DNA of 64,000 nucleotides from Abyssalbus ytuae (GCF_022807975.1 NZ_CP094358.1:1798001-1862000); one strand, 5' to 3'. Numbered from the stretch's first letter, positions 1 to 9,042 are shown. The notes: generated from the letters alone by a model not told the origin. Made by a program: numbers and translations.

Positions 1-1728
1 ATCCATCGATGCTTCTTTAATTCTCTTCACCGATTTGAACTTTTTTAACAAATCTTCTGCAGTTTTTTTACCAATTCCTTCAATATATTCAAGCTCTGTA
101 TTTATAGCTGCTTTACTCCTTTTATTACGGTGAAAAGTAATACCGAACCTGTGCGCTTCATTGCGTAACTGTTGTATTATTTTTAAGGTTTCAGACTTTT
201 TGTCTAAATACAATGGTATGGGATCTTCCGGATAATAAATTTCTTCCAGTCTTTTGGCAATCCCGATAATTGCTATTTCACCTCTTAGCCCCAGCGTTTC
301 AAGACTTTTTAAGGCAGACGAAAGCTGCCCTTTGCCCCCGTCAATTACAATTAATTGCGGTAGGCTTTCACCTTCTTCCAGGAGCCTGCGGTACCGGCGG
401 TGCACAACTTCTTCCATTGAAGCAAAATCATCGGGGCCATCAACCGTTTTTATGTTAAAGTGCCGATAGTCCTTTTTACTGGGTTTTCCGTTTTTAAACA
501 CTACACAAGCTGCAACCGGGTTGGTACCCTGAATGTTGGAATTGTCAAAACATTCAATATGGCGGGGTTCTTCCTGCAGGCGCAGATCTTTTTTCATCTG
601 GGCCATTATCCTGTTGGTATGCCTGTCGGGGTCAGTAATTTTAACTTGCTTAAACCGCTCCAAACGGTAAAACTTAGCATTCCGTTCAGACAATTCCAAA
701 ATCCTTTTTTTATCTCCCAGCTTCGGAATGGTTACTTTTATTGCTTCTTCTGCCTCTACCTCAAAAGGCACATAAATTTCATTGGATTTGGAATGAAACC
801 TTTGCCTTAATTCCGTAATTGCCAGTTCCAGCAGCTTTTTATCGGTTTCGTCCAGTTTCTTTTTTATTTCAATAGTATGCGCCCTTATTATAGAACCATA
901 GGATAACTGAAGAAAATTCACATATCCGTAGCTCTCATCCGATACTATACTAAAAACATCTACATTACTTATCTTAGGATTAACTACGGTAGATTTGGAC
1001 TGATAATTTTCTAATACTTCTATTTTTTCCTTTATTTTCTGGGCCTCTTCAAACTTCATTTCTGCAGCAAATTCTTTCATCCTTTCTTTAAACCTATGAA
1101 GCGAATCTTTAAAATTTCCTTTTATTATTTCCCTTATGGCTGCAATTTGGCTGTTATATTCTTCTTCTGTCTGATAATTTTCGCAGGGGCCTTTGCAGTT
1201 CCCTAAATGGTACTCCAGGCATACCTTATATTTACCGGCATTAATTTTGTCGCGCGAAAGGTCATAATTACAAGTACGCAAGGGATAGAGCCCTTTTATA
1301 AGTTCCAGCAATGTCTTCACGGTTTTCATACTGGTGTAAGGCCCGTAATATTCCGAGCCGTCTTTTATAAGTTTCCTTGTTGAAAATATCCTGGGGAAAC
1401 GTTCATTTTTAATACATATCCAGGGGTATGATTTATCATCCTTGAGCATTACATTATACCGGGGCTGGTGCTTTTTAATCAAATTATTTTCAAGCAGCAA
1501 TGCATCGGTTTCCGTAGGTACAACAATATGTTTAATATGAACTATTTTCTTTACTAAAACCCTTGTTTTGCCATATTCATGGGTTTTTTGAAAATAGGAA
1601 GAAACTCTTTTTTTAAGATTTTTTGCTTTTCCCACATATAATATTTTCCCATCTTTATCATAAAATTGGTAAACCCCCGGGTTGTTGGGTAAGGTTTGCA
1701 ACTGCAGTTCTATAGAAGGATTGCTCAT
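1..1728 (-). CDS. uvrC: UvrABC excinuclease subunit C (3' end cut by window edge)
   Basis: UvrC makes the two incisions of nucleotide excision repair after UvrA/UvrB damage recognition. The minus-strand frame is open from the ATG at 1728 to the window edge, giving 576 codons; the usual length is about 600, so only about the last 20 residues are missing. The N-terminal GIY-YIG nuclease is seen in NPGVYQFYDKDGKI and LYVGKAKNLKKR. The central cysteine motif CLEYHLGNCKGPCENY is present. The C-terminal helix-hairpin-helix segment IEGIGKKTAEDLLKKF lies next to the edge. It is divergent from the folate gene, with 34 bp between the two starts. The protein acts in the cytoplasm on DNA. Confidence 0.95.
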   Translation of the reverse strand, partial: MSNPSIELQLQTLPNNPGVYQFYDKDGKILYVGKAKNLKKRVSSYFQKTHEYGKTRVLVKKIVHIKHIVVPTETDALLLENNLIKKHQPRYNVMLKDDKSYPWICIKNERFPRIFSTRKLIKDGSEYYGPYTSMKTVKTLLELIKGLYPLRTCNYDLSRDKINAGKYKVCLEYHLGNCKGPCENYQTEEEYNSQIAAIREIIKGNFKDSLHRFKERMKEFAAEMKFEEAQKIKEKIEVLENYQSKSTVVNPKISNVDVFSIVSDESYGYVNFLQLSYGSIIRAHTIEIKKKLDETDKKLLELAITELRQRFHSKSNEIYVPFEVEAEEAIKVTIPKLGDKKRILELSERNAKFYRLERFKQVKITDPDRHTNRIMAQMKKDLRLQEEPRHIECFDNSNIQGTNPVAACVVFKNGKPSKKDYRHFNIKTVDGPDDFASMEEVVHRRYRRLLEEGESLPQLIVIDGGKGQLSSALKSLETLGLRGEIAIIGIAKRLEEIYYPEDPIPLYLDKKSETLKIIQQLRNEAHRFGITFHRNKRSKAAINTELEYIEGIGKKTAEDLLKKFKSVKRIKEASMD

Positions 1729-1762
1729 AACAACGAAGGTAATAATTTCTTTACTTTACACT

Positions 1763-2335
1763 ATGCACAAAACCGAACTTAGGAAAAAATACAAATCTTT
1801 ACGAAATAAGCTATCCTTAACCACTATAGAAGATTTAAGTATAGACATTGCCAACCAACTTTTAAAAGTGCCCGTATGGAATAAAACATACTATCACCTT
1901 TTTTTACCTATTACAGAACAAAAAGAAGTTGATACCTCTTTTATATTGAGTGTTTTACAGGGAAAAGACAAAGAAGTTATTATTTCAAAAAGCAATTTTG
2001 AAAACCATACGCTTTCTCATTTTTTACTTACCGAAAACACTAAGCTTATAAAAAATGGATATAATATTCCCGAACCGGCAGATGGAATTGAAGTACCTGA
2101 AAGTAAAATTGAGGTGGTGTTTATACCTCTACTTGCTTTTGATCATTCCGGCAACAGGGTAGGTTACGGAAAAGGGTTTTATGACAGGTTTTTATCCAAA
2201 TGCAACCCTGATGCTATAAAAGTTGGGCTGTCGTTTTTTGAAGCAGAAAATAAACCTGTTACGGATGCTCATTCAAATGATGTAAAAATGGATTATTGCG
2301 TAACGCCCGGACATATTTATTGTTTTAATAAGTAA
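1763..2335 (+). CDS. ygfA: 5-formyltetrahydrofolate cyclo-ligase
   Basis: This 190-residue protein matches the usual length of 5-formyl-THF cyclo-ligase, which uses ATP to convert 5-formyl-THF to 5,10-methenyl-THF and so returns an inactive folate to one-carbon metabolism. The family hallmark GYGKGFYDRFL is present about two thirds along, preceded by VVFIPLLAFD, both characteristic of the ATP and folate site. I chose ATG 1763 (MHKTELRKKYKSLR): a longer in-frame start at 1682 would overlap uvrC and adds sequence unlike the family. The gene ends 4 bp from the convergent lspA stop. Confidence 0.93.
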   Translation: MHKTELRKKYKSLRNKLSLTTIEDLSIDIANQLLKVPVWNKTYYHLFLPITEQKEVDTSFILSVLQGKDKEVIISKSNFENHTLSHFLLTENTKLIKNGYNIPEPADGIEVPESKIEVVFIPLLAFDHSGNRVGYGKGFYDRFLSKCNPDAIKVGLSFFEAENKPVTDAHSNDVKMDYCVTPGHIYCFNK

Positions 2336-2339
2336 CCCT

Positions 2340-2999
2340 TTAATTCATTCCGGCAGCTGTTGTTTCGGTTTCGTTAACTTTTTTATTCTTGGGAAAAGCT
2401 TTTTTATTAAACACTATCAGCATACCCACACCTGTACTTATTGAAGTATCTGCCACATTAAAAATAGGCTCGAAAAAACGAAAACTCCTGCCCCCGTAAT
2501 AAGGCACCCACTCTGGCCAGGTAGTATCAATTAACGGAAACTGAAACATATCAACTACTTTGCCATGAAAAATTGTACCGTACGGATTTTCAGAAAACAA
2601 AGTAGCTATCTGCCCGTGGCTGTCGTTAAACAATACACCGTAAAAAACAGAATCTATTATATTTCCAAATGCCCCTGCAAAAATTAATGAAATAGCGATA
2701 ATAAGTATTTTAGGGCTACCCTTCTTTACTGTATCATATAACCAGTAGGCTATACCCGAAATGGCCACCAAACGGAATAAGGTTAGAATAAGTTTACTGG
2801 CCCTGTCAGAAATAAAAGGTATAAAATCACTTAGTTTTGTACCCCAGGCAGCTCCTTCATTTTCTATAAACAGTATTTTAAACCAGCTAAATACTTCAAC
2901 AGATTCATAAAGCTCAAAATGAGTTTTTACATATATTTTGGAGAGTTGGTCTACAATTAAAACCAATGCTATTACGAGCGATGCTTTTTTTAATGACAT
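2340..2999 (-). CDS. lspA: Lipoprotein signal peptidase (signal peptidase II)
   Basis: LspA cleaves the signal peptide of diacylated prolipoproteins in the inner membrane. It has 219 residues, longer than the ~165 of E. coli, as is usual in Bacteroidota, with a loop insertion between the transmembrane helices. The two catalytic aspartate motifs are seen in GNIIDSVFYG and FNVADTSIST, and the substrate-pocket motif NEGAAWG replaces the usual N-x-G-A-A-F/W-G. Four hydrophobic helices are apparent. This enzyme is needed to mature the many lipoproteins encoded in this window. A good -7 type element (TATTTTTG, minus strand, 3051-3044) lies about 45 bp upstream, but I see no clear -33 partner. Confidence 0.95.
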   Translation of the reverse strand: MSLKKASLVIALVLIVDQLSKIYVKTHFELYESVEVFSWFKILFIENEGAAWGTKLSDFIPFISDRASKLILTLFRLVAISGIAYWLYDTVKKGSPKILIIAISLIFAGAFGNIIDSVFYGVLFNDSHGQIATLFSENPYGTIFHGKVVDMFQFPLIDTTWPEWVPYYGGRSFRFFEPIFNVADTSISTGVGMLIVFNKKAFPKNKKVNETETTAAGMN

Positions 3000-3057
3000 A
3001 GTTTGATTAACAACACAATGAATTCATCATTTTTTTCAAGTGCCAAAAATAAGAATA

Positions 3058-3702
3058 TTATTCGTTATTGTTAACGTAAATGCTCCCCTTAACTGTATTT
3101 AACACATAATTATTAGTGCCCCTGTACCTACCTGCCAAATAAACTTTGCCAAATTTTGAGTATGCATCCACACTGCCGGACGGCATAGTTAAATCTATAT
3201 TGCCCGAAACGGTATTTACCAAAACCCTTCCTGCTATGTTTTTAAGTGCCACATCCCCCTCCACATTTCTAACCTCTATAACTTTATATTTACCTGCCGC
3301 TGTTATACGGGTTGAAGCTCCCAGTATATTAACAGCCAGGTTTTCGGGAACTGTTATTGTTAAAGCTACCGAAAGGATTTTATGCATACTTAGTTTATCA
3401 TTGGGATTGGTAAACAACGGCCGCAGGCCGGGACTCAGAAAAAGTGAGCCTTCCTCTTCTTTTGCCGAAATAAGAATATCGTTTTGATATTCACCCCCTG
3501 CCACAACCATAATTTTAATTTCAGGGTGGCCATGAGTAGCTATTTCTACCTTAAAACATTGAGTGGCATTTATTTCGACAAAATCAATACTCTTTGCACA
3601 TACCGTTTTGGTAATTTTCTTTTGAGGATAAGCAAAACCCAACCACAGCAGGGTGAAACCTGCTAACAATACTCTTCTTATATATGGCTGGTAAAAATTC
3701 AT
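3058..3702 (-). CDS. Exported DUF4097/DUF2807-like beta-repeat protein
   Basis: This is a 214-residue protein with a signal peptide (RRVLLAGFTLLWLGFAYPQ) and no lipobox. The C-terminal half is built of short repeated beta strands (EVRNVEGDVALKNIAGRV, NTVSGNIDLTMPSGSVDAYS, GKVYLAGRYRG), the pattern of the putative adhesin domains DUF4097 and DUF2807, which form a right-handed beta stack. The function is unknown for most family members; envelope or cell-surface attachment is only inferred. It lies 58 bp upstream of lspA on the same strand and may be co-transcribed, though no functional link is known. Confidence 0.7.
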   Translation of the reverse strand: MNFYQPYIRRVLLAGFTLLWLGFAYPQKKITKTVCAKSIDFVEINATQCFKVEIATHGHPEIKIMVVAGGEYQNDILISAKEEEGSLFLSPGLRPLFTNPNDKLSMHKILSVALTITVPENLAVNILGASTRITAAGKYKVIEVRNVEGDVALKNIAGRVLVNTVSGNIDLTMPSGSVDAYSKFGKVYLAGRYRGTNNYVLNTVKGSIYVNNNE

Positions 3703-3976
3703 TTTTTTATTTGCCGGTGCACTTAGCGGGGAGTAAAAACAAATTACCTTCCGTTTTTAAACATCGGTCCTTAACAAAGGATTGAATTTATAATATTATG
3801 TGTAAAATAAGGGAAAATAACTTTATTATTCTCCTTTTATTTTGCTGCTTACCACAAGCAGGCAGATTTTGCCTTTTACCGGTAAAGGATTTTTAATGTG
3901 CAGATTTACGGGTTACGATTTTCGAATTGAATTTTTCTTTCCGGATGGCTTCCGGAAGCAGATGGGACAGGAAAAT

Positions 3977-4044
3977 GGTGAACTATGGTGAACTAAGGTG
4001 AACTATCTATGAAGTATCTATGAAGTATCTATGGAGTATCTATG
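3977..4044 (+). repeat. Two adjacent short tandem repeats
   Basis: About three copies of a 10-bp unit (ggtgaactat and variants) run straight into about four copies of an 11-bp unit (gaagtatctat, one copy ggagtatctat). Neither is in a gene. Their purpose is unknown; slipped-strand copy-number change is possible. Confidence 0.85.
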
Positions 4045-4244
4045 AAGGAAAGGTGAAGTTGATATGGATATGATTTCGTATTGACTGGTCCTAAAATAAC
4101 TATACAGGTTACTGAATAAATCCTGATATAATTATACAATAAGTTGATATGGATTTATTCTTTCTGGCTCTTTGTAATTTTTCACCCCTCCCCATACTTT
4201 GGCATGGTACTTCCCCCTAAAAGGTGGGGAGCGGGGATGTTGAT

Positions 4245-4520
4245 TTGTGTAATCATGTAATTGTTTTTCAGATTTCTCAAGCCGCCTTACAGACTCTTTT
4301 CGAAATGATGGCTCAAGATTGGTACTTCTAAAAAACGGTTATTTTGAGCCCGTATTGGGGGAGAGATATGTTCAAAAAGATCATCACGTCGCTACGCTCC
4401 TCATGATGACAGGACGGGTGGGAAGATGACGGATGTTATGTTAATTTGTGTAATCGTTTATTTGTTACGCTCCTCATGATGACAGGGCAGGTGGGCAGAT
4501 GACGGATAATTTTTATAATT
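4245..4520. repeat. ~200-bp intergenic repeat, copy 1 plus partial
   Basis: This is a copy of the family whose unit runs tacttctaaaaaacggtta... through the phrase cgtcgctacgctcctcatga to ttctcaagccgccttac. The unit junction is at 4323. A second, shortened fragment (ttacgctcctcatgatgaca) follows at about 4465. The same unit occurs in tandem at 6861-7380 and 9386-9900 and once at 12486. Confidence 0.85.
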
Positions 4521-4583
4521 AGGAATACAGGATTCAGGATGGGTGCCGTTCTTCCAGGGAATATAACCAAATATACTTATACA

Positions 4584-4629
4584 CACCCCTGATTTGCCTG
4601 GCAAATCTTTCCCCTCTCAAAGAGGGGTG
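4584..4629. repeat. Nested palindromic unit, copy 1
   Basis: Outer arms CACCCCT and AGGGGTG enclose the inner palindrome ATTTGCCTGGCAAAT and the hairpin cccctctcaaagagggg. Equivalent units lie at 7450, 9980, 59886 and 62441, with paired base changes in the inner arms. Confidence 0.8.
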
Positions 4630-4770
4630 CCTGCTGCCTGCTTTCCACGCTGTGGCATGGTACTTCCCCTGAAAGGTGGGGAGCATTCGAAATGTAATTT
4701 TTACACTTCGCCCTTTTAACCTTGTAAATAGAACTAATCCATCTCCTTCCCATGAAAATATATAAAAAAA

Positions 4771-4904
4771 AGGGCTGTTTTAATAACAACCCTTAATTCC
4801 GTTTCTAAATAAATACTAAAAAAAATCAAATTTAAGCTTATTGTGAGGTTAAAATACATCTTTTATGTTTAACCACCCCAAAAACACGGGGTACAAAAAG
4901 TTAC
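4771..4904 (-). terminator. 3' element of LRR lipoprotein A: box, hairpin and intrinsic terminator
   Basis: Reading on the minus strand from just after the stop codon: the box GTAACTTTTTGTACCCC (4904-4888), a small hairpin CCCCgtgtttttGGGG, the phrase GGTGGTTAAACATAAA, about 70 bp of AT-rich DNA, then a 9-bp stem AGGGTTGTT/AACAGCCCT (4793-4771) followed by a run of T. The stem and T tract make a clear intrinsic terminator. The role of the box is unknown. Confidence 0.85.
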
Positions 4905-4909
4905 TTCTT

Positions 4910-6607
4910 TTAATCATCTGCAGCTGTTTCGCAGGTAACACCATCATCTTTTATAATATTAGTCCCGTTATTTTCCAAATTACATACCCCCGAAGGAATG
5001 CTGGTTAGTGGGTTATTCCGTATATCTAAATAAGTTAAATTGATAAGCTGCCCGATCTCTGCAGGGATACTCGTTAGTTGGTTGTTACTTAAATATAAGT
5101 ATTCCAGGCTGGTGAGCTGCCCGATCTCTGTAGGGATACTCGTTAGTTGGTTGTTACTTAAATATAAGTATTCCAGGCTGGTGAGCTGCCCGATCTCTGC
5201 AGGGATACTCGTTAGCTGGTTGTTGCTTAAATATAAGCGTACCAAGCTGGTGAGCTGCCCGATCTCTGCAGGGATACTCGTTAGTTGGTTGTTGTGTAAA
5301 AATAAGAATTCTAAGTTTGTGAGCTGACCGATCCCTGCAGGGATACTCGTTAGTTGGTTATTGCCTAAATATAATCCCTTTAAGCTTGTAAGCTGGCCTA
5401 TTTCAGCGGGGATACTCGTTAGTTGGTTGCTGTATAAAGATAAGGTTTCCAGGCTGGTGAGCTGCCCGATCTCCGCAGGGAGGGTAACCAGCCCGTAACC
5501 TATTGGTGCTTCTTCACCACCAAATACTAATTTAATAACCCTGCCTTGGTCGTCTACCGTTACCCCAACCCAGCTGCTAATATCCTCGTTGTTAATATCC
5601 CAGCCAAGGGTATTACCGGGGTTGCTGTTATAAATGGCAATGAGTACTTCCCTCTGGGTGGGGGCTGTAAAATTAAATTTAAATGTATAATGTTCCTGTG
5701 TCTGGTCCTGTGCAGTCACGGTAAAGATAACTTCATTGGTAAAGTCCTGTGCCCCTGCGGGTGATACGGTGGCTTCTTCGGAGACTTCTATGGAGGGGGT
5801 CAAAGTGGTTACGTCAGTGTTAAAAGGAAAGGTAGCGGTAATGGTCTTATCTTCCTGGTTTATTGCTGCTGTTACATCTTCGTTCAAAGCTGTATTGTCT
5901 TCCTCCTTAAAAACAAAACTGAGGATTTGTTTTGCATTACTGGCATTGGGTTCTGCCTGGTTTACTATTACTTTATAGGTTGCTTTGGTACCGTTTTCGG
6001 CAGTTACCACATAATCAACTTCATTGGAAAAATCCTGTGCGCCTGTGGGTGATACGGTGGCTTTTTCGGAGACTTCTATTAAAGGCAATAAGGAGGTCAG
6101 TTCAGTGCCAAAAGGTACAGTGGCGGTAATGGTTTTTTCTTCCTGGTTTATTTCTGCTGTTACATCTTCGTTCAAAGCTGTATTGTCTTCCTCCTTAAAA
6201 ACAAAACTAAGGATTTGTTTGGCATCACTGGCATTGGGTTCTGCCTGGTTTACTATTACTTTATAGGTTGCTTTGGTACCGTTTTCGGCAGTTACCGTAT
6301 AGGCAACTTCATTGGAAAAATCCTGTGCGCCTGTGGGTGATACGGCCGCTTTTTCGGAAACTTTCACCTCAGGTAATAAAGAGGTTAGTTCAGTGCCAAA
6401 AGGTACGGTGGCAGTAATGGTTTTATCTTCCTGGTTTATCTCTGCTGTTACATCTTCGTTCAAAGCTTTATTGTTTGCTGCCTTAAAAACAAAACTGAGG
6501 ATTTGTTTGGCATCGCTTTTTGGTGAAGGGTTGTCGTCGTCTTTATTGCAGGAGGTCATGCAAATACCCCCGGCAACGAATAGTAATACATAAAAATACT
6601 TTTTCAT
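4910..6607 (-). CDS. Surface lipoprotein A: three DUF5018-like modules plus seven LRRs
   Basis: This 565-residue protein has a lipoprotein signal peptide with cysteine at about residue 20 (GGICMTSC) followed by NKDDD. K-(D/E)-(D/E) after the cysteine is the known surface-export signal of Bacteroidota lipoproteins, so the protein is probably displayed outside. Three ~95-residue modules follow (ILSFVFK ... YTVTAENGTKATYKV), resembling DUF5018/Ig-like domains. Next come an LRR cap (REVLIAIYNSNPGNTLGWD), seven 23-residue repeats of the form IGQLTSLEYLYLSNNQLTSI, and a C-cap with a cysteine pair (VCNLENNG, GVTCETAADD). The third module and the LRR cap lack the cysteine pair found in paralogs B, D, E and F. 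Binding partner and function are unknown. Confidence 0.85.
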   Translation of the reverse strand: MKKYFYVLLFVAGGICMTSCNKDDDNPSPKSDAKQILSFVFKAANNKALNEDVTAEINQEDKTITATVPFGTELTSLLPEVKVSEKAAVSPTGAQDFSNEVAYTVTAENGTKATYKVIVNQAEPNASDAKQILSFVFKEEDNTALNEDVTAEINQEEKTITATVPFGTELTSLLPLIEVSEKATVSPTGAQDFSNEVDYVVTAENGTKATYKVIVNQAEPNASNAKQILSFVFKEEDNTALNEDVTAAINQEDKTITATFPFNTDVTTLTPSIEVSEEATVSPAGAQDFTNEVIFTVTAQDQTQEHYTFKFNFTAPTQREVLIAIYNSNPGNTLGWDINNEDISSWVGVTVDDQGRVIKLVFGGEEAPIGYGLVTLPAEIGQLTSLETLSLYSNQLTSIPAEIGQLTSLKGLYLGNNQLTSIPAGIGQLTNLEFLFLHNNQLTSIPAEIGQLTSLVRLYLSNNQLTSIPAEIGQLTSLEYLYLSNNQLTSIPTEIGQLTSLEYLYLSNNQLTSIPAEIGQLINLTYLDIRNNPLTSIPSGVCNLENNGTNIIKDDGVTCETAADD

Positions 6608-6722
6608 TGTGGTTTTTAATTTAAATGTAACATATTGTTGACTTTATCTTAATGCTTCTGAAAATGAAGGCATCTAAGAAATCGCGAAAATAGCTTTTGG
6701 TTTAAAAGGTTAAAAGAAAACA

Positions 6723-6740
6723 GGGTATACAAAAGGTTAC
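6723..6740 (-). promoter_or_regulatory. Leader box of LRR lipoprotein A
   Basis: The minus strand reads GTAACCTTTTGTATACCC about 115 bp upstream of the ATG. It is a variant, with two extra bases, of the box in the plus-strand leaders. Its AAC core and a TTTTC about 18 bp downstream resemble the layout of an extracytoplasmic-function sigma promoter. That is inference, not proof. Confidence 0.4.
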
Positions 6741-6860
6741 AGGTTAAGAAATTTACGGTTTTTGATTTATGATGTGAAGGTTGATGACCGGTGACGGTGG
6801 TTGGGTTGATTCGCTGAGGAGTTGATTGGAATTTCAGTTTTGCCATCCTGTTTCTCTTCG

Positions 6861-7380
6861 TACTTCTAAAAAACGGTTATTTTGAGCCCATATTGGGGGG
6901 GGATATGTTCAAAAAGATCATCACGTCGCTATGCTCCTCATGATGACAGGACGGGTGGGAAGATGACGGATGTTATGTTAATTTGTGTAATCGTGTAATT
7001 GTTTTTCAGATTTCTCAAGCCGCCTTACAGACTCTTTTCGAAATGATGGCTCAAGATTGGTACTTCTAAAAAACGGTTATTTCGATCCCATATTGGGGGA
7101 GAGATCTGTTCAAAAAGATCATCACGTCGCTATGCTCCTCATGATGACAGGACAGGTGGGAAGATGACGGATGTTGTGTTGATGTGTGTAATCGTGTAAT
7201 TGTTTTTCAGATTTCTCAAGCCGCCTTACAGGCTCTTTTCGAAATGATGGCTCAAGATTGGTACTTCTAAAAAACGGTTATTTCGATCCCATATTGGGGG
7301 AGAGATATGTTCAAAAAGATCATCACGTCGCTATGCTCCTCATGATGACAGGACAGGTGGGAAGATGACGGATAATTTTT
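6861..7380. repeat. Tandem array of the ~200-bp intergenic repeat (three copies, last one partial)
   Basis: Units begin at 6861, 7061 and 7262 (each at tacttctaaaaaacggtta), a period of 200-201 bp. Each contains cgtcgctatgctcctcatga, and the first two are complete to the next unit, passing through tttctcaagccgccttacag. The third breaks off into the palindromic-unit block. Copies differ by a few substitutions. Confidence 0.9.
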
Positions 7381-7449
7381 ATAATTAGGAATGCAGGATT
7401 CAGGATAGGTGCCGTTTTTCCAGGGAATATAACCAAATATATTTATACA

Positions 7450-7495
7450 CACCCCTGATTTACCAGGTAAATCTTTACCCTCTCAAAGAAGGGTG
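7450..7495. repeat. Nested palindromic unit, copy 2
   Basis: Same layout as the copy at 4584, but the inner palindrome is ATTTACCAGGTAAAT: both arms changed from G-C to A-T together, so pairing is kept. Confidence 0.8.
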
Positions 7496-7637
7496 CCTGC
7501 TGCCTGCTTTCCACGCTTTGGCACGGTACTTCCTCCTGAAAGGTGGGGAGCATTCGAAATGTAATTTTTATACTTCGCCCTTTTAACCTTGTAAATAGAA
7601 CTAATCCATCTCCTTCCCATGAAAATATATAAAAAAA

Positions 7638-7771
7638 AGGGCTGTTTTAATAACAACCCTTAATTCCGTTTCTAAATAAATACTAAAAAAAATCAAATTT
7701 AAGCTTATTGTGAGGTTAAAATACATCTTTTATGTTTAACCATCCCGAAAACACGGGGTACAAAAAGTTAC
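7638..7771 (-). terminator. 3' element of LRR lipoprotein B: box and intrinsic terminator
   Basis: Same structure as the 3' element of gene A: box at 7771-7756, then the GTTAAACATAAA phrase, then the stem AGGGTTGTT/AACAGCCCT at 7660-7638 with a T tract on the minus strand. Confidence 0.85.
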
Positions 7772-7776
7772 TTCTT

Positions 7777-9042
7777 TTAATCATCTGCAGCTGTTTCGCA
7801 GGTAACACCATCATCTTTTATAATATTAGTCCCGTTATTTTCCAAATTACATACCTCCGAAGGAATGCTGGTTAGTGGGTTATTCCGTATATCTAAATAA
7901 GTTAAATTGATAAGCTGCCCGATCTCTGCAGGGATACTCGTTAGTTGGTTTTCATATAGATATAACTCCTCTAAGCTTGCAAGCTGACCTATTTCAGCGG
8001 GGATACTCGTTAGTTGGTTTTCGTATAAATATAAGAATTTCAGGTTGGTGAGCTGACCTATTTCAGCGGGGAGACTGGCGAGCTGGTTATTTCCTAAAGA
8101 CAAGGATACCAGGCTGGTAAGTTGCCCGATTGCTGCGGGGATATTGGTAAGGCCATAGCCCCCCTCCTTATTCAAACTTATTGTTTTTAAACTTGTTCCA
8201 CGGTCACTTTCCGGAACATTGGACAGGGAAGAGTTTTTTTCTCCTTCCCCAAGTGATAATTCAGTAATATTGCCTTCATCGTCTACATATACCCCGGTCC
8301 ATGTACCAATGTCCCCGTTGTCAAGGTCCCAACTAAGGTAATTGCAAGGGTTGCTCTTATATATGGCCATTAATACTTCCTTTTGGGTGGTGGCGGTAAA
8401 CTTAAATGTAAATGTATAGGTTGCCTGGGTTGCATCTTGTGCGGTAACGGTATAGATAACCTCATTGGAACATTCCTGTGGGCCGGAAGATAATACCACG
8501 GCCCCTTCGGAAGCTTCTATGGAGGGGGTCAAAGTAGTTACGTCTATACTGGCAGGGATACCGGCAATAATGGTATGGCTGTCCTGGTCTATTTCTGCGG
8601 GCATATCTTTGCTTAATACCTCATTGTCTGTTGCCTTAAAAACAAAACTAAGGATTTGTTTTCCCGTACCGGGGTCTGCTTTTTTAACCGATACCTTATA
8701 AGTTGCTTTGGTACCGTTTTCGGCAGTTACCACATAATCAACTTCACTAGAAAAATCCTGTGCGCCTGTGAGTGATACGGCCGCTTTTTCGGAGACTTCT
8801 ATTAAAGGCAATAAAGAGGTCAGTTCAGTGCCAAAAGGTACGGTGGCAGTAATGGTTTTATCTTCCTGGTTTATTGCTGCTGTTACATCTTCGTTCAAAG
8901 CTGTATTGTCTTCCTCCTTAAAAACAAAACTGAGGATTTGTTTGGCATCGCTTTTTGGTGAAGGGTTGTCGTCGTCTTTATTGCAGGAGGCCATGCAAAT
9001 ACCCCCGGCAACGAATAGTAATACATAAAAATACTTTTTCAT
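7777..9042 (-). CDS. Surface lipoprotein B: two DUF5018-like modules plus four LRRs (shortest family member)
   Basis: 421 residues. The signal peptide and lipobox (GGICMASC then NKDDD) are nearly identical to A and C. It has only two Ig-like modules; the second (ATDNEVLSKDMPAEIDQDSH) belongs to a different subtype that carries a cysteine (GPQECSNEV). The LRR cap also has a cysteine (SNPCNYLSWD), so a disulfide between module and cap is likely. A non-standard segment (GEGEKNSSLSNVPESDRG) precedes just four regular 23-residue repeats. It ends in the same C-cap as A (VCNLENNG, GVTCETAADD). Compared with its neighbours it looks like a product of module loss. Confidence 0.85.
   Translation of the reverse strand: MKKYFYVLLFVAGGICMASCNKDDDNPSPKSDAKQILSFVFKEEDNTALNEDVTAAINQEDKTITATVPFGTELTSLLPLIEVSEKAAVSLTGAQDFSSEVDYVVTAENGTKATYKVSVKKADPGTGKQILSFVFKATDNEVLSKDMPAEIDQDSHTIIAGIPASIDVTTLTPSIEASEGAVVLSSGPQECSNEVIYTVTAQDATQATYTFTFKFTATTQKEVLMAIYKSNPCNYLSWDLDNGDIGTWTGVYVDDEGNITELSLGEGEKNSSLSNVPESDRGTSLKTISLNKEGGYGLTNIPAAIGQLTSLVSLSLGNNQLASLPAEIGQLTNLKFLYLYENQLTSIPAEIGQLASLEELYLYENQLTSIPAEIGQLINLTYLDIRNNPLTSIPSEVCNLENNGTNIIKDDGVTCETAADD

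Larger units (their letters stand above)
3703..4909 (-). other. Gene-free spacer with repeat blocks, 3' of LRR lipoprotein A
   Basis: I see no credible gene here. In order it holds about 250 bp of non-repetitive DNA, a short tandem repeat (3977-4044), a partial copy of the ~200-bp intergenic repeat (about 4240-4400, second fragment to 4520), a palindromic unit (4584-4629), an element with the ggcatggtacttcccc phrase found twice (about 4202 and 4654), and the 3' terminator element of the LRR gene. The blocks from 4320 on are shared with the spacers at 7.3 and 9.9 kb. Confidence 0.8.
6608..7776 (-). other. Spacer between LRR genes A and B: leader of A, tandem repeats, 3' element of B
   Basis: There is no credible gene here. 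From the A start codon outward it holds a conserved ~200-bp leader shared by all family members, three tandem copies of the ~200-bp repeat, an ~130-bp block with the palindromic unit, and the terminator element of gene B. Open frames here (including one translating as repeats around CHHEE.SDVMIF) follow the repeats and are not conserved in frame across copies. Confidence 0.8.

Noticed and set aside
1682-1762. Longer start for the cyclo-ligase gene
   Set aside because: It would overlap uvrC coding sequence, and the extra residues have no family match.
4577-4789. Frame of 70 codons over the terminator and palindromic unit
   Set aside because: Made entirely of repeat and terminator sequence.
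4888-4904. The GTAAC...GTACCC box with GTTAAAC nearby as an integron attC site
   Set aside because: GTTAAAC fits one attC core half, but no matching RYYYAAC partner or R''/L'' layout is found and no integrase is near.
5736-6593. Repeated plus-strand frames of ~80-95 codons opposite the Ig-like modules (also at 11271-12128, 57845-58690 and elsewhere)
   Set aside because: They are antisense shadows of the repeated modules, recurring only because the modules recur.
7267-7452. Open frame translating to a peptide with CHHEEHSDVMIF, repeated at 9800-10000
   Set aside because: It follows the 200-bp repeat and the palindromic block, is broken in the plus-strand copies, and contains the classic translated form of an intergenic repeat phrase.
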